Source: Deltaproteobacteria bacterium (GTDB lineage: Bacteria; Desulfobacterota; Deferrisomatia; Deferrisomatales; Deferrisomataceae). Taken from it: DNA of 14,470 bases. Position 1 is the stretch's first letter. Each line of letters starts with the position of its first letter. Positions 1-7,067 of the stretch are shown here, piece by piece. Under the pieces are notes generated by a model. It was given only the letters and a program-made list of their open reading frames with translations, ran no database searches and had not been told where the DNA came from. The position numbers and the translations under genes were made by a program. The DNA is taken from assembly GCA_013152215.1 (NCBI GenBank), contig JAADGT010000197.1, positions 1 to 14,470 of the forward strand, written 5' to 3'.

Positions 1-2
1 GC

Positions 3-1574
3 ACCCCGGCACCCCGGTCCGAGGCCCGGACGGACTCGCCATCCCGGGCGAAGCCCGACGAGAAGGGGCCGAAACTGGAGATCCCGACCCGACCCAAGGC
101 CCCCGTGCAGGAGGCGTTCCCGTTCGCCCGGGAGATCGACGGCTACCGACTGCCGTCCCTGGATCTGCTGGATCCGGGTGCTCAGCCGGGAACGGGCCCG
201 GACGAGGAGAGCCTGCGCATGGCCTCCAAGGTGCTGGAGAAGAAGCTCTCGGACTTCGGGGTGGAGGGCACCGTGGAGAAGGTGCGGCCGGGCCCGGTGA
301 TCACCCTGTACGAGTTCAAGCCCGCGGCCGGGGTCAAGATCAACCGGATCGTGAACCTCTCGGACGACCTGGCGCTGGCTCTCCAGGCCTTGTCGGTGCG
401 GATCATCGCCCCGATCCCCGGCAAGGCGGCCGTGGGCATCGAGATCCCCAACCACCAGCGCGAGACCGTGTACCTGCGGGACATCCTGGCCTCGCCCCCC
501 TACCAGGAGTCCAAGTCGAAGCTCACCCTGGCCCTGGGCACCGACACGGCCGGCAACCCCTACGTGGCGGACCTGGCCCGGATGCCCCACCTGCTGATCG
601 CCGGCGCCACAGGGTCGGGCAAGAGCGTGGCCGTGCACGCCATGCTGGCGAGCCTGCTGTTCCGGGCCACGCCCAAGGAGGTGCGGCTGCTGATCGTGGA
701 CCCCAAGATGCTCGAGCTGTCGGTGTACAACGACATCCCCCACCTGCTCCTGCCCGTGGTGACCGAGCCGAAGAAGGCCGCCCTGGCCCTGAGGTGGGCC
801 GTGCAGGAGATGGAGCGGCGCTACCGGCTCATGGCCGACGAGCAGGTCCGCAACATCACCACGTACAACAAGAAGATCGAGAGGCGCATCAAGGAACTCC
901 GGGGCCGCCCGCCGGCCGAGGACGAGAACACCGAGGTGCTGCCCTACATCGTGGTGGTGATCGACGAGCTGGCCGATCTGATGATGGTGGCCTCCAAGGA
1001 CGTGGAAGAGGCCATCGCGCGGCTGGCCCAGATGGCCCGGGCGGCCGGCATCCACCTGATCGTGGCCACCCAGCGGCCTTCGGTGGACGTGCTCACGGGC
1101 ATGATCAAGGCCAACTTTCCGGCCCGCATCGCGTTCCAGGTGGCGTCCCGGGTGGACTCCCGGACCATCCTCGACACCCAGGGTGCCGAGACGCTGCTCG
1201 GCGGAGGGGACATGCTGTTCCTCCCGCCCGGCACGGCCCGGCTGGAGCGGGTGCACGGCTCGTTCGTGTCGGAGGACGAGATCGCGAGGCTCACGGCGTT
1301 CCTGCGAGAGCAAGGGGATCCGGCGTACCAGGAGGAGATCCTGGAAGAGCCCGACCCCACCCTGGTGCCGGACGACCCCGAGTTCGACGAGCTCTACGAC
1401 AAGGCGGTGGCCCTGGTGGCGGAGACCCGGCAGGCCTCGATCTCCATGATCCAGCGTCGCCTCCAGATCGGGTACAACCGGGCGGCCCGCATGATCGAAC
1501 GGATGGAGCAGGAGGGCGTGGTGGGCCCCTCCCGCGGCTCGAAACCCCGGGAGGTCCTGATCCACAAGCTGTGA
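3..1574 (+). CDS. ftsK: DNA translocase FtsK/SpoIIIE, C-terminal part (5' end outside window)
   Basis: ATP-driven DNA pump that clears and aligns chromosome termini at the division septum. The frame is open to the left window edge, so the N-terminal membrane domain lies outside; a GTG at 105 is in frame but is not a credible start for this family. Visible parts in order: a Pro/charged linker (to about 130), the alpha/beta motor domain with Walker A GATGSGKS (603-626), Walker B IVVVIDELADL (about 948-980), the conserved VATQRPSVDVLTGMIKANFPARIAF stretch in two adjoining pieces (from about 1060), and the LGGGDML motif (about 1198). The C-terminal winged-helix gamma domain that reads polar DNA motifs (KOPS in E. 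coli) runs from about 1396 to the stop. The C terminus looks complete, ending REVLIHKL. The next gene starts 400 bases downstream, so the two need not be co-transcribed. Assignment is secure from motifs. Confidence 0.97.
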   Translation, partial: TPAPRSEARTDSPSRAKPDEKGPKLEIPTRPKAPVQEAFPFAREIDGYRLPSLDLLDPGAQPGTGPDEESLRMASKVLEKKLSDFGVEGTVEKVRPGPVITLYEFKPAAGVKINRIVNLSDDLALALQALSVRIIAPIPGKAAVGIEIPNHQRETVYLRDILASPPYQESKSKLTLALGTDTAGNPYVADLARMPHLLIAGATGSGKSVAVHAMLASLLFRATPKEVRLLIVDPKMLELSVYNDIPHLLLPVVTEPKKAALALRWAVQEMERRYRLMADEQVRNITTYNKKIERRIKELRGRPPAEDENTEVLPYIVVVIDELADLMMVASKDVEEAIARLAQMARAAGIHLIVATQRPSVDVLTGMIKANFPARIAFQVASRVDSRTILDTQGAETLLGGGDMLFLPPGTARLERVHGSFVSEDEIARLTAFLREQGDPAYQEEILEEPDPTLVPDDPEFDELYDKAVALVAETRQASISMIQRRLQIGYNRAARMIERMEQEGVVGPSRGSKPREVLIHKL

Positions 1575-1757
1575 GACCAAGTTGCGTTCGAACCGAGAGC
1601 GCCGGGGGGGGGCGGGGCAAGGGATCTGCCTCCGACCGCCCGAGCGCACCCCCAGCCGGCGGTCAACCACCCGGCCTGCCCCCAGGAGAATCCCCTCAAC
1701 CGGATTCCGACCCGGCGGTCAAAGCCCGGGGGCATGGGGGAGCCGGGCGCGGCCATG

Positions 1758-1870
1758 TCAGTGGACAGAATTCAGCAGACGGAGGACGGGGGAAGGCTTC
1801 GGATGGCCTTATAGGATGTCTCCGACAAACCAGCCTGTTCTTCGGGATGTTGCTGTCCTCTGTCCACTGA
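1758..1870. repeat. Imperfect inverted repeat with 12-base perfect ends
   Basis: The arm TCAGTGGACAGA (1758-1769) is exactly complementary to TCTGTCCACTGA (1859-1870), apart by about 90 bases. Pairing partly continues inward, with CAGCA near 1773-1777 facing TGCTG at 1851-1855. The enclosed segment is less GC-rich than its surroundings and encodes nothing obvious. It could be a small non-autonomous element, a transposon-end remnant or a long hairpin. No target-site duplication was seen at its edges. Confidence 0.6.
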
Positions 1871-1948
1871 AAATCTGGTTCCTGAAACCCATGCCCCGCA
1901 CGCAACGATCGGACCGAGATGCACACAAAAAGTCTGTACCCCGCAAAC

Positions 1949-1965
1949 AGGCCGCCTGGCGGCCT
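1949..1965. repeat. Palindrome in the lolA 5' leader
   Basis: AGGCCGCC-T-GGCGGCCT is a perfect 17-base palindrome (8-base arms, one-base centre). It ends about 11 bases before the lolA ATG, directly beside the presumed Shine-Dalgarno ACGGAG (1966-1971). It may be a leader hairpin affecting initiation, or a protein-binding site; in such GC-rich DNA chance is also possible. Confidence 0.4.
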
Positions 1966-1976
1966 ACGGAGCTGTC

Positions 1977-2630
1977 ATGATGTTTCGCGTACGTACCGTG
2001 CTCGCCGCTCTCGCGGCCGTGGCGGTGGCCGCCACGGCCGCCTCCGCGGACGAGGCCCAGAGCCTCGTCGAGGAACTGCGGGCCGCGGTGGCGGCCACCC
2101 GAACCCTGGAGGCCCGGTTCGTGCAGACGGCCCGCATGGTCACCACCGGATTCGACCAGGTGGCCGGGGGCAGGGTGTGGTTCGCCAAGGGCGGCCGGAT
2201 GCGGTGGGAGTATGAGGGCGACGATCCCCAGGTGATCGTGAGCGACGGCCAGACCCTTTGGATCTACCAGGTGCGGGACCGTACGGTGATCCGCCAACCC
2301 CTGACCGACCTGAACCCGGCGGCCCGGCTGGCGCTCGACCTCCTGAATGGGCTCGGCCGCCTCGAGGAGGAGTTCCAGGTGGGCTCCTGCGGCGCCCGGT
2401 GTCTGGAGCTGCGGCCCAAGACCCCCCAACCCGGCCTGGACCGGGTCCAGATCCGGCTCCTGCCCGACCGGGCGCTGCCCGCGGCCGTGACCACCTTCGA
2501 TCCGGTGGGCAACCGCACCACGGTGGAGCTGAGCGGGCTGAGGGTGAACGAGGACATCCCGGCCGACCGGTTCACGTTCCAGGTCCCCGAGGGGGTGCAG
2601 GTGGTGGGCGGGGGGGAGACGGCGCGGTGA
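1977..2630 (+). CDS. lolA: Outer-membrane lipoprotein carrier protein LolA
   Basis: Periplasmic chaperone that accepts lipoproteins from the LolCDE exporter and carries them to the outer membrane. The 217-residue product starts with a signal peptide (Arg-containing n-region, Ala/Val-rich core, cleavage probably after ATAASA near residue 24). LolA-type features follow: the helical segment with LEARFVQTARM, then VAGGRVWFAKGGRMRWEYEGDDPQVIVSDGQTLWIYQ, quoted here only as the family's typical fold-defining strands (residues about 61-98), and the late ADRFTFQVPEGVQVV strand. Two tandem ATGs (1977 and 1980) are possible starts, with only a modest Shine-Dalgarno (ACGGAG). It is the first gene of a tight plus-strand cluster; its TGA overlaps the GTG of rimO. 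No LolB is seen in the window. Confidence 0.9.
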   Translation: MMFRVRTVLAALAAVAVAATAASADEAQSLVEELRAAVAATRTLEARFVQTARMVTTGFDQVAGGRVWFAKGGRMRWEYEGDDPQVIVSDGQTLWIYQVRDRTVIRQPLTDLNPAARLALDLLNGLGRLEEEFQVGSCGARCLELRPKTPQPGLDRVQIRLLPDRALPAAVTTFDPVGNRTTVELSGLRVNEDIPADRFTFQVPEGVQVVGGGETAR

Positions 2631-3928
2631 GGACCGTGGGCCTGATCAGCCTGGGCTGCGCCAAGAACCGGGTGGACGCCGAGCACATCCTGGGGGGCCT
2701 GGCGGCCCAGGGGTTCCGGATCGTGGAGGACCCGGCCCAGGCCGAGATCCTCATCGTGAACACCTGCGGGTTCATCCGGGACGCCGTGGAGGAGAGCATC
2801 GAGGAGATCCTGCTGGCGGCCCGGTACAAGGAGCAGGGGCGGTGCCGGCAGCTCGTGGTGGCCGGCTGCCTGGTCAAGCGCTACCCGGACCTCCCCCGGG
2901 AACTGCCCGAGGTGGATCGGTTCTTCGCGCCCGAGGACATCCCCCGGATCGCCCGGGAGCTGGGCGGGGAGCCGGCCGCCCCCGGCCCCGGCGGGCCCCT
3001 GCCCCGGCTGCTCACCCAGCAGCCCCACTCCACCTACCTCAAGATCGCCGACGGGTGCTCGAACCGGTGCACCTACTGCACCATCCCCAGGATCCGGGGG
3101 CCGTTCCACAGCCTCACCGAAGACGACCTGGTGGCCGAGGCCCGGGGCCTTGCCGAGCGGGGCGTGGTGGAGCTCAACCTCGTGGCCCAGGACATCACCT
3201 CCTACGGCCTCGACCGGGGCGACCCCGGGGCCCTGGCGCGGCTCCTGGACCGGCTGGCCGGGATCGAGGGGCTTCGGTGGATCCGGCTCCTGTACGCCTA
3301 CCCCCGGCCGTTTCCGCCAGGGGTGGTCGAGCGGATGGCGGCCGGGGGAAAGCTCCTGCCGTATCTGGACCTTCCTGTCCAGCACATCCACCCCCGCATC
3401 CTCCGGGGCATGGGCCGGCGCACCACGGCCGACGAGGTCCGCCGGGTGATCGACGACCTGCGCGAACGGGTGCCCGGCCTCGTGCTTCGCACCACGGCCA
3501 TCGTGGGGTTCCCGGGGGAGACGGACGAGGAGTTCGAAGCCCTGCTGAGGTTCGTGGAGGACGTGCGGTTCCACCACCTGGGGGCCTTCGCCTACTCGCC
3601 GGAGGAGGGAACCCCGGCGGAGCGGCTGAAGCCCAGGGTCCCCCGGGGCGTGGTCCAGGCCCGGATCGAACGGTTGCTCGAGGTGCAGGCGGGCATCAGC
3701 CTCGAACGGAACCGGGAGCTCCTGGGCCGGAGCCTGGAGGTGCTCGTGGAGGGACGGGACGAGTCCGGCCGGGTGGTGGGCCGTACCTACGGGCAGGCGC
3801 CCGAGGTGGACGGGGCCACCATGATCGAGGGGCCCGGGGCCGACCGGGCCGAGGTCGGATCGTTCGTGCGGGCCCGCATCACGGGTGCGGACCTCTACGA
3901 CCTCACGGCCCGGGTGGAGGCGCCGTGA
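2627..3928 (+). CDS. rimO: Ribosomal protein S12 methylthiotransferase RimO
   Basis: Radical-SAM enzyme that adds a methylthio group to an aspartate of ribosomal protein S12. The 433-residue protein begins RTVGLISLGCAKNRVDAE, the RimO rather than MiaB form of the N-terminal motif. The three N-terminal cluster cysteines are C11, C47 (NTCGFI) and C81 (AGCLVKRY). The radical-SAM cluster motif is CSNRCTYC (C144, C148, C151). A C-terminal TRAM-like domain follows from about residue 365. I chose the GTG at 2627: it gives the normal family length, overlaps the lolA stop as GTGA, and has a G-rich Shine-Dalgarno (about 2610-2618). The open frame upstream of it is only lolA read in another frame. The downstream apbE gene overlaps in the same way. 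Confidence 0.96.
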   Translation: MRTVGLISLGCAKNRVDAEHILGGLAAQGFRIVEDPAQAEILIVNTCGFIRDAVEESIEEILLAARYKEQGRCRQLVVAGCLVKRYPDLPRELPEVDRFFAPEDIPRIARELGGEPAAPGPGGPLPRLLTQQPHSTYLKIADGCSNRCTYCTIPRIRGPFHSLTEDDLVAEARGLAERGVVELNLVAQDITSYGLDRGDPGALARLLDRLAGIEGLRWIRLLYAYPRPFPPGVVERMAAGGKLLPYLDLPVQHIHPRILRGMGRRTTADEVRRVIDDLRERVPGLVLRTTAIVGFPGETDEEFEALLRFVEDVRFHHLGAFAYSPEEGTPAERLKPRVPRGVVQARIERLLEVQAGISLERNRELLGRSLEVLVEGRDESGRVVGRTYGQAPEVDGATMIEGPGADRAEVGSFVRARITGADLYDLTARVEAP

Positions 3929-4908
3929 CCCGCCTGGCGCGTTGGGCCGTGCCGCTCGCGGCCGTGGCCCTGGTCATGGCCTACGCCTACGGCCGCCGCC
4001 CCGAGGTCGAGCCGTTCACCGAGACCCGGTTCCTCATGGACACCCTGGTGACGGTGACCCTGTGGGGCGCCCCCGAGCCCGACGCCCGGGCGGCCGCGGA
4101 CCGCGCGTTCGCCGCCCTGGCCGCGGTGGACCAGGAGATGGCGCGGGTCGAGGGCACCCCCCTGTGGGAGCTGAACCGGGCCGGAGGGGGCCGGGTGTCG
4201 GAGGCGCTGGCCTCGGTCCTTGCCGACGCCCTGGCCTGGGCCCGGCGCACCGGCGGAGCGTTCGACCCCACGGTGGCCCCCCTGCTGGACCTGTGGGACA
4301 TCCGGCGGGGGCCCCACCCGCCGCCGTCGCCCCTGGCGGTGGAAGCGGCCCTTTCCCAGGTGGGGTGGGACCGGATTCGCCTCGATGCCTGGAGCGGCCG
4401 GACCCGGGTGGACCTGGGCGGCATCGCCAAGGGATGGGCCATCGACCGGGCCGCCGAGGCCCTGCGCACGGCCGGGGTGACCGACTTCATCGTGAATGCG
4501 GGCGGCGATCTGTACGTGGCCGGCCGACGAGGGAACCGACCTTGGCGGGTGGGGATCCAGCATCCCAGGGACCAAGACCGGTTTCTCCGGGTGGTGGCCC
4601 CCATGGAGGGGGCCCTGGTCACCTCCGGGGACTACGAACGGTTCTACGAGTGGGAGGGCCGCCGGTTCCATCACATCCTCGACCCCCGCACGGGGCGGCC
4701 GGCCCGTGGGTGTCAGAGCGTCACGGTCTGGGCCCCCACCGCGGTGGATGCCGACGCCCTGAGCACGGCCGTGTTCGTGCTGGGGCCGGAGGAGGGCCTG
4801 CGGCTGCTCGAGGCCCAACCCGGCGTGGAGGGGCTGGTGGTGGCGGCCGACGGAACGGTCCGGGAGACCCCCGGATTCGCCCGGGTCGCCCCGGAGGTGC
4901 GGCGGTGA
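3925..4908 (+). CDS. apbE: FAD:protein FMN transferase, ApbE family
   Basis: ApbE enzymes use FAD to attach FMN covalently to Thr/Ser of electron-transfer proteins such as Rnf/Nqr subunits, outside the cytoplasmic membrane. The 327-residue product has an N-terminal hydrophobic segment (residues 6-20) fitting a membrane anchor or signal peptide, with no lipobox cysteine. Family motifs are present: FLMDTLVTVTLWG (37-48), DLGGIAKGWAID (163-174), NAGGDLYVAG (191-200), SGDYERFYE (234-242), HHILDPRTGRPA (249-260) and the Mg-site region DADALSTAVFVLG (275-287). The GTG start overlaps the rimO stop as GTGA, and the stop overlaps the next GTG likewise. The flavin acceptor protein is not encoded in the window. 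Family assignment is firm; the physiological target is unknown. Confidence 0.94.
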   Translation: MTRLARWAVPLAAVALVMAYAYGRRPEVEPFTETRFLMDTLVTVTLWGAPEPDARAAADRAFAALAAVDQEMARVEGTPLWELNRAGGGRVSEALASVLADALAWARRTGGAFDPTVAPLLDLWDIRRGPHPPPSPLAVEAALSQVGWDRIRLDAWSGRTRVDLGGIAKGWAIDRAAEALRTAGVTDFIVNAGGDLYVAGRRGNRPWRVGIQHPRDQDRFLRVVAPMEGALVTSGDYERFYEWEGRRFHHILDPRTGRPARGCQSVTVWAPTAVDADALSTAVFVLGPEEGLRLLEAQPGVEGLVVAADGTVRETPGFARVAPEVRR

Positions 4909-5267
4909 AGCGAAGGGTGTTCACGCCGTGGGACGCCCTGGTGGTGGCGGGCCTGCTGGCGGTGAACCTCGTCGCCTGGGCACCCGGCCGGCCGGGCCGG
5001 CCCACGGGGTACCGGATCACCTCGCAGACCGGGTCGCGCACCGTGGCCGCCGACACCGGCAGGATCGAGGTCGCCGGCCCCTTGGGCACCACGGTGATCG
5101 AGGTGGGGGACCGATCCGCCCGCATCGTGGACAGCCCCTGCCCCCTCAAGCTGTGCGTCCGGACGGGGGCCCTGGACCGGCCGGGCCGCGTGGCCGCCTG
5201 CCTTCCCAACCGCGTGGCCCTGGAGGCCTTGGGTCCGGGAGGGGACGTGGATGCGGTGGGACGCTGA
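4905..5267 (+). CDS. NusG domain II-containing protein (membrane-anchored)
   Basis: A 120-residue protein with one N-terminal membrane helix (about 10-25, ending NLVAWAP) and an extracytoplasmic beta-rich domain. The pattern SPCPLKLCVRTG (78-88) followed by ACLPNRVALEAL (98-109) is the hallmark of the family annotated as NusG domain II, which is unrelated in job to transcription factor NusG. Cys79, Cys84 and Cys99 are the conserved cysteines and could form a disulfide or bind a metal. These proteins are commonly found next to ApbE and Gx-type transporter genes, as here. The GTG start overlaps the apbE stop (GTGA) and the gene overlaps the next by 17 bases, so co-translation is likely. The biochemical role is not established. 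Confidence 0.85.
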   Translation: MKRRVFTPWDALVVAGLLAVNLVAWAPGRPGRPTGYRITSQTGSRTVAADTGRIEVAGPLGTTVIEVGDRSARIVDSPCPLKLCVRTGALDRPGRVAACLPNRVALEALGPGGDVDAVGR

Positions 5268-5814
5268 ACCCACGGCCCGGGCCGCCCATATGGGGTTTCT
5301 GATCGCCCTGGCGGGAGCGCTGCAGGTGCTGGAGCTCCTCCTGCCCGCCCCGGTCCCGTGGGCACGGCTGGGCCTGGCCAACGCCCCGGTGCTCGCGGCC
5401 CTGGTCCTCTGGGGTCCCGGGCCCGGGTTGTGGGTGGGGGTGGGCAAGGTGGTCGTGGGGGCCCTGTTCACCGGCCGGTTCCTTACCCCCGGCTTCTTCC
5501 TCTCGGCCGGGGGCACCCTGGCGGCGGTGGCGGTCATGGCCGCGGCCGTTCGGCTGCCGATGCTCGGGTTCGTGGGAGTGAGCGCGTTGGGGGCCGAGGC
5601 CCACCTGCTCACCCAACTCGCCCTGGCCTCCGTCCTGCTCCGAACCCCTGCGGTCTGGGCCCTGGTGCCCCTGGCCGGGACCCTGGCCCTGGCCTCGGGG
5701 GTCGTCACGGGCTGGGTGGCCTCGGGAGTCGTGCGGGTGGCCCAGGAGGACCTGGGCTACCCCCCTGCCACCGGAGGGAACAGGGCCACCTCGTCCCCCT
5801 CGGCCAGGACCTGA
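5251..5814 (+). CDS. Gx transporter family / heptaprenyl diphosphate synthase component I-like membrane protein
   Basis: A 187-residue integral membrane protein with about five or six hydrophobic segments. It carries conserved features of the family often named heptaprenyl diphosphate synthase component I: PWARLGLANAPVLAAL (36-51), a TGRFLTPGFFLSAGG segment (74-88) and SALGAEAHLLTQLALA (111-126). The family is placed with ECF-type vitamin S-components, so transport of a flavin-, quinone- or isoprenoid-related compound is plausible but is an inference. The ATG at 5251 has a good Shine-Dalgarno (GGGAGGGG, about 5236-5244) and overlaps the NusG-II gene by 17 bases. The last roughly 20 residues (YPPATGGNRATSSPSART) are hydrophilic and lie antisense to the end of the MoaD-like gene, so this tail may be a recent extension. 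Confidence 0.82.
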   Translation: MRWDAEPTARAAHMGFLIALAGALQVLELLLPAPVPWARLGLANAPVLAALVLWGPGPGLWVGVGKVVVGALFTGRFLTPGFFLSAGGTLAAVAVMAAAVRLPMLGFVGVSALGAEAHLLTQLALASVLLRTPAVWALVPLAGTLALASGVVTGWVASGVVRVAQEDLGYPPATGGNRATSSPSART

Positions 5815-5990
5815 CCCGGATCGGCGTGGCGGCCGTTGACAAGGAGGATCTTGGGTTTCTCCGCTGGGATCCCCAGCCGGGAGATCAGATCGGCCAGGGA
5901 GGTCCCGTCCGGCACGTCCATCTCGAACGGCGCCTTGCCCTCGGGCGCGAACTTGCGCAGCCCCGCGTACAGATTCACTCGAACCCGCAT
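5757..5990 (-). CDS. MoaD/ThiS-family ubiquitin-like sulfur carrier protein
   Basis: A 77-residue beta-grasp protein starting MRVRVNLYAGLRKFAPEG and ending LFPPVAGG. The C-terminal Gly-Gly is the site adenylated and thiocarboxylated for sulfur transfer in this family. The middle carries the MoaD-like DGTSLADLISRLGIP and ILLVNGRHADPGQVLAEGDEVALFPP stretch (residues 28-73), closer to MoaD-type than to ThiS. The ATG at 5990 has a strong Shine-Dalgarno (GGAGG, 6002-5998, spacing 7); an in-frame ATG at 6038 only adds non-family residues. No MoaE, E1-like enzyme or molybdo/tungsto-enzyme is next to it, so whether it serves molybdopterin, tungstopterin or another pathway cannot be told. Its last 58 bases overlap the Gx gene tail-to-tail. 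Confidence 0.88.
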   Translation of the reverse strand: MRVRVNLYAGLRKFAPEGKAPFEMDVPDGTSLADLISRLGIPAEKPKILLVNGRHADPGQVLAEGDEVALFPPVAGG

Positions 5991-6036
5991 CCTCGTTCCT
6001 CCGTTGCCAGTGGGGTTTCGGCCCGCTGGAAGGCTC

Positions 6037-6102
6037 AAAGGCTGGAAAGCTGGGAAACTAGGAGGCTGGGAGGCTGGGAGGCTAGGAGGTTTGAAAACCC
6101 CC
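6037..6102. repeat. GAGGCTGG-type short tandem array, copy A
   Basis: A purine-rich array of 7-9-base units of the form (C)TGGGAGG / CTAGGAGG, starting as GGCTGGAAAGC and ending AGGAGGTTTGAAAACC. A shorter cognate lies at 7001-7035, ending AAGGCTCGAAAACC. It sits between the MoaD-like and TVP38 genes, is not coding, and reads as an open frame only because of its periodicity. Confidence 0.75.
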
Positions 6103-6117
6103 GGATTTCCACCCGTT

Positions 6118-6170
6118 GCCTCTTTGCCTCCACCTCATGGTCCGGGGGCATGGGGCCTGCTGGAGCGCCC
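6118..6170. repeat. Dispersed intergenic repeat, copy A
   Basis: About 53 bases, from GCCTCTTTG through CGGGGGCATGGGG to CTGGAGCGCCC. It aligns with 7068-7121 over nearly its full length with few mismatches and small indels. In both copies it follows a GAGGCT array and a GAAAACC block by a few tens of bases, so array plus core form one composite element. Confidence 0.75.
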
Positions 6171-6202
6171 GCCCGCCTCACGGGCCGAGGTCCCCAAAAT
6201 TT

Positions 6203-6262
6203 CTCTAGTTGTCTAGTTTCTGGTCTCTAGTCTCTAGCTTGCCGGCAACTTCGGTCTTCGGT
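6203..6262. repeat. CTAG-rich tandem stretch with palindrome
   Basis: From 6203 to 6238 CTAG occurs four times within units like TCTCTAGT, and it ends at a perfect TTGCCGGCAA palindrome (6239-6248). Two direct CTTCGGT copies follow up to the TVP38 stop. This lies just after the TVP38 gene on the minus strand. It lacks a GC stem with T-tract, so I do not call it a terminator. Confidence 0.6.
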
Positions 6263-6972
6263 CAGCGCTCGCCGGGCTCCACTTTCTTGGCCAGGGCGGC
6301 CCGGGCGATCCGGGTGATGTAGACGGTGACGAGGACGGTGGCCGCCAGCCCGGTCAGGTACAGGGCCCACTGGGCCGGGGTGCGGGTGGTCTGCCCCGTG
6401 CCCACCGACGCCAGGTCCCCCGCCAGGGACCCTAGGTACACGTACATCACGGTGCCCGGCATCATGCCCACCCAAGAGGCCAGCAGGTAGTCCCGCAGGC
6501 TCACCTTGGTCAGGCCGTAGGCATAGTTTAGCAGATTGAACGGGAACACCGGCGAGAGCCGGGTCAGCCCCACGATCTTCCACCCCTCCCGAGCCACGGC
6601 GTCGTCGATGGCCCGGAAGCGGGGGTTGCCCGCGATCTTGCGGGCCACCCAGTCCCGCGCCAGGTAACGGCCCACCAGGAACGCGGCCGTGGCGCCGAGG
6701 GTCGACGCCGCAGACACGAGCACCGAGCCCCACACCACGCCGTACACCACCCCCGCGCCCAGGGTCAGCACCGAGCCCGGGATGAACAGGATGCATGCGG
6801 CCACGTAGATCGCCGCGAACGCGGCGGCTCCGACGACTCCCAAATCTTCGATTCGGCCCAGAGCGTCCAGGAGCAGGCCCCGTAGGTCGTAACGCCACCC
6901 GAGCCAGACCACAGCGGCCGCGACCACAGCGGCCGCGGCCCACCGAAGCCGGCCCTTAGACATCAACGCCAT
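6262..6972 (-). CDS. TVP38/TMEM64 family (SNARE-associated, DedA-like) membrane protein
   Basis: A 236-residue integral membrane protein of the VTT/DedA-related superfamily, members of which act as lipid scramblases or support membrane homeostasis. Hydrophobic segments lie at about 10-26, 46-66, 70-102, 163-185 and 202-222. The re-entrant-loop signature is visible as FIPGSVLTLGAGVVYG (63-78), and the second signature as LTRLSPVFPFNLLNYAYGLT (136-155) followed by LASWVGMMPGTVMYVYLG (164-181). The ATG at 6972 has an AGGAGG Shine-Dalgarno six bases upstream; an ATG at 6963 is a weaker alternative. The frame stays open much farther upstream, but that part is repeat sequence. The substrate or exact role is unknown. 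It lies 271 bases beyond the MoaD-like gene on the same strand, so no operon is implied. Confidence 0.9.
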   Translation of the reverse strand: MALMSKGRLRWAAAAVVAAAVVWLGWRYDLRGLLLDALGRIEDLGVVGAAAFAAIYVAACILFIPGSVLTLGAGVVYGVVWGSVLVSAASTLGATAAFLVGRYLARDWVARKIAGNPRFRAIDDAVAREGWKIVGLTRLSPVFPFNLLNYAYGLTKVSLRDYLLASWVGMMPGTVMYVYLGSLAGDLASVGTGQTTRTPAQWALYLTGLAATVLVTVYITRIARAALAKKVEPGER

Positions 6973-7000
6973 GGAGTCCCTCCTCTTTCCAGTAACTTCC

Positions 7001-7035
7001 GCTAGAAGGCTGGAGGCTAGAAGGCTCGAAAACCT
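7001..7035. repeat. GAGGCT/GCTAGAAGGC short tandem array, copy B
   Basis: GCTAGAAGGCTGGAGGCTAG then AAGGCTCGAAAACC: two GCTAGAAGGCT units around a GGAGG unit, ending in the same GAAAACC block as copy A at 6092-6098. It lies between the TVP38 start and repeat copy B. Confidence 0.65.
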
Positions 7036-7067
7036 CCGAAATCTCCCAGCGTTCCAAGCATGGCCAC

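Larger units (their letters stand above)
1575..1976. other. Gene-free gap between ftsK and lolA
   Basis: About 400 bases without a convincing gene on either strand; open frames here lack a ribosome-binding site and run into lolA antisense. It contains a G9 run (1604-1612), a short match (1726-1750) to the CGGGGGCATGGGG core of the intergenic repeats found near 6150 and 7095, an imperfect inverted repeat (1758-1870) and a GGCCGCC/GGCGGCC palindrome just before lolA. I see no clear terminator for ftsK and no strong sigma-70 promoter for lolA. Confidence 0.6.

Noticed and set aside
1575..1976. A terminator for ftsK or a sigma-70 promoter for lolA.
   Set aside because: No GC stem with T-run follows ftsK, and candidate -35/-10 pairs near 1850-1875 match the consensus poorly.
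5836..6216. A plus-strand frame with Gly/Trp/Lys-rich repeats (GGWEAGRLGG type).
   Set aside because: It is the translation of the GAGGCTGG array plus antisense of the MoaD-like gene; no ribosome-binding site or family.
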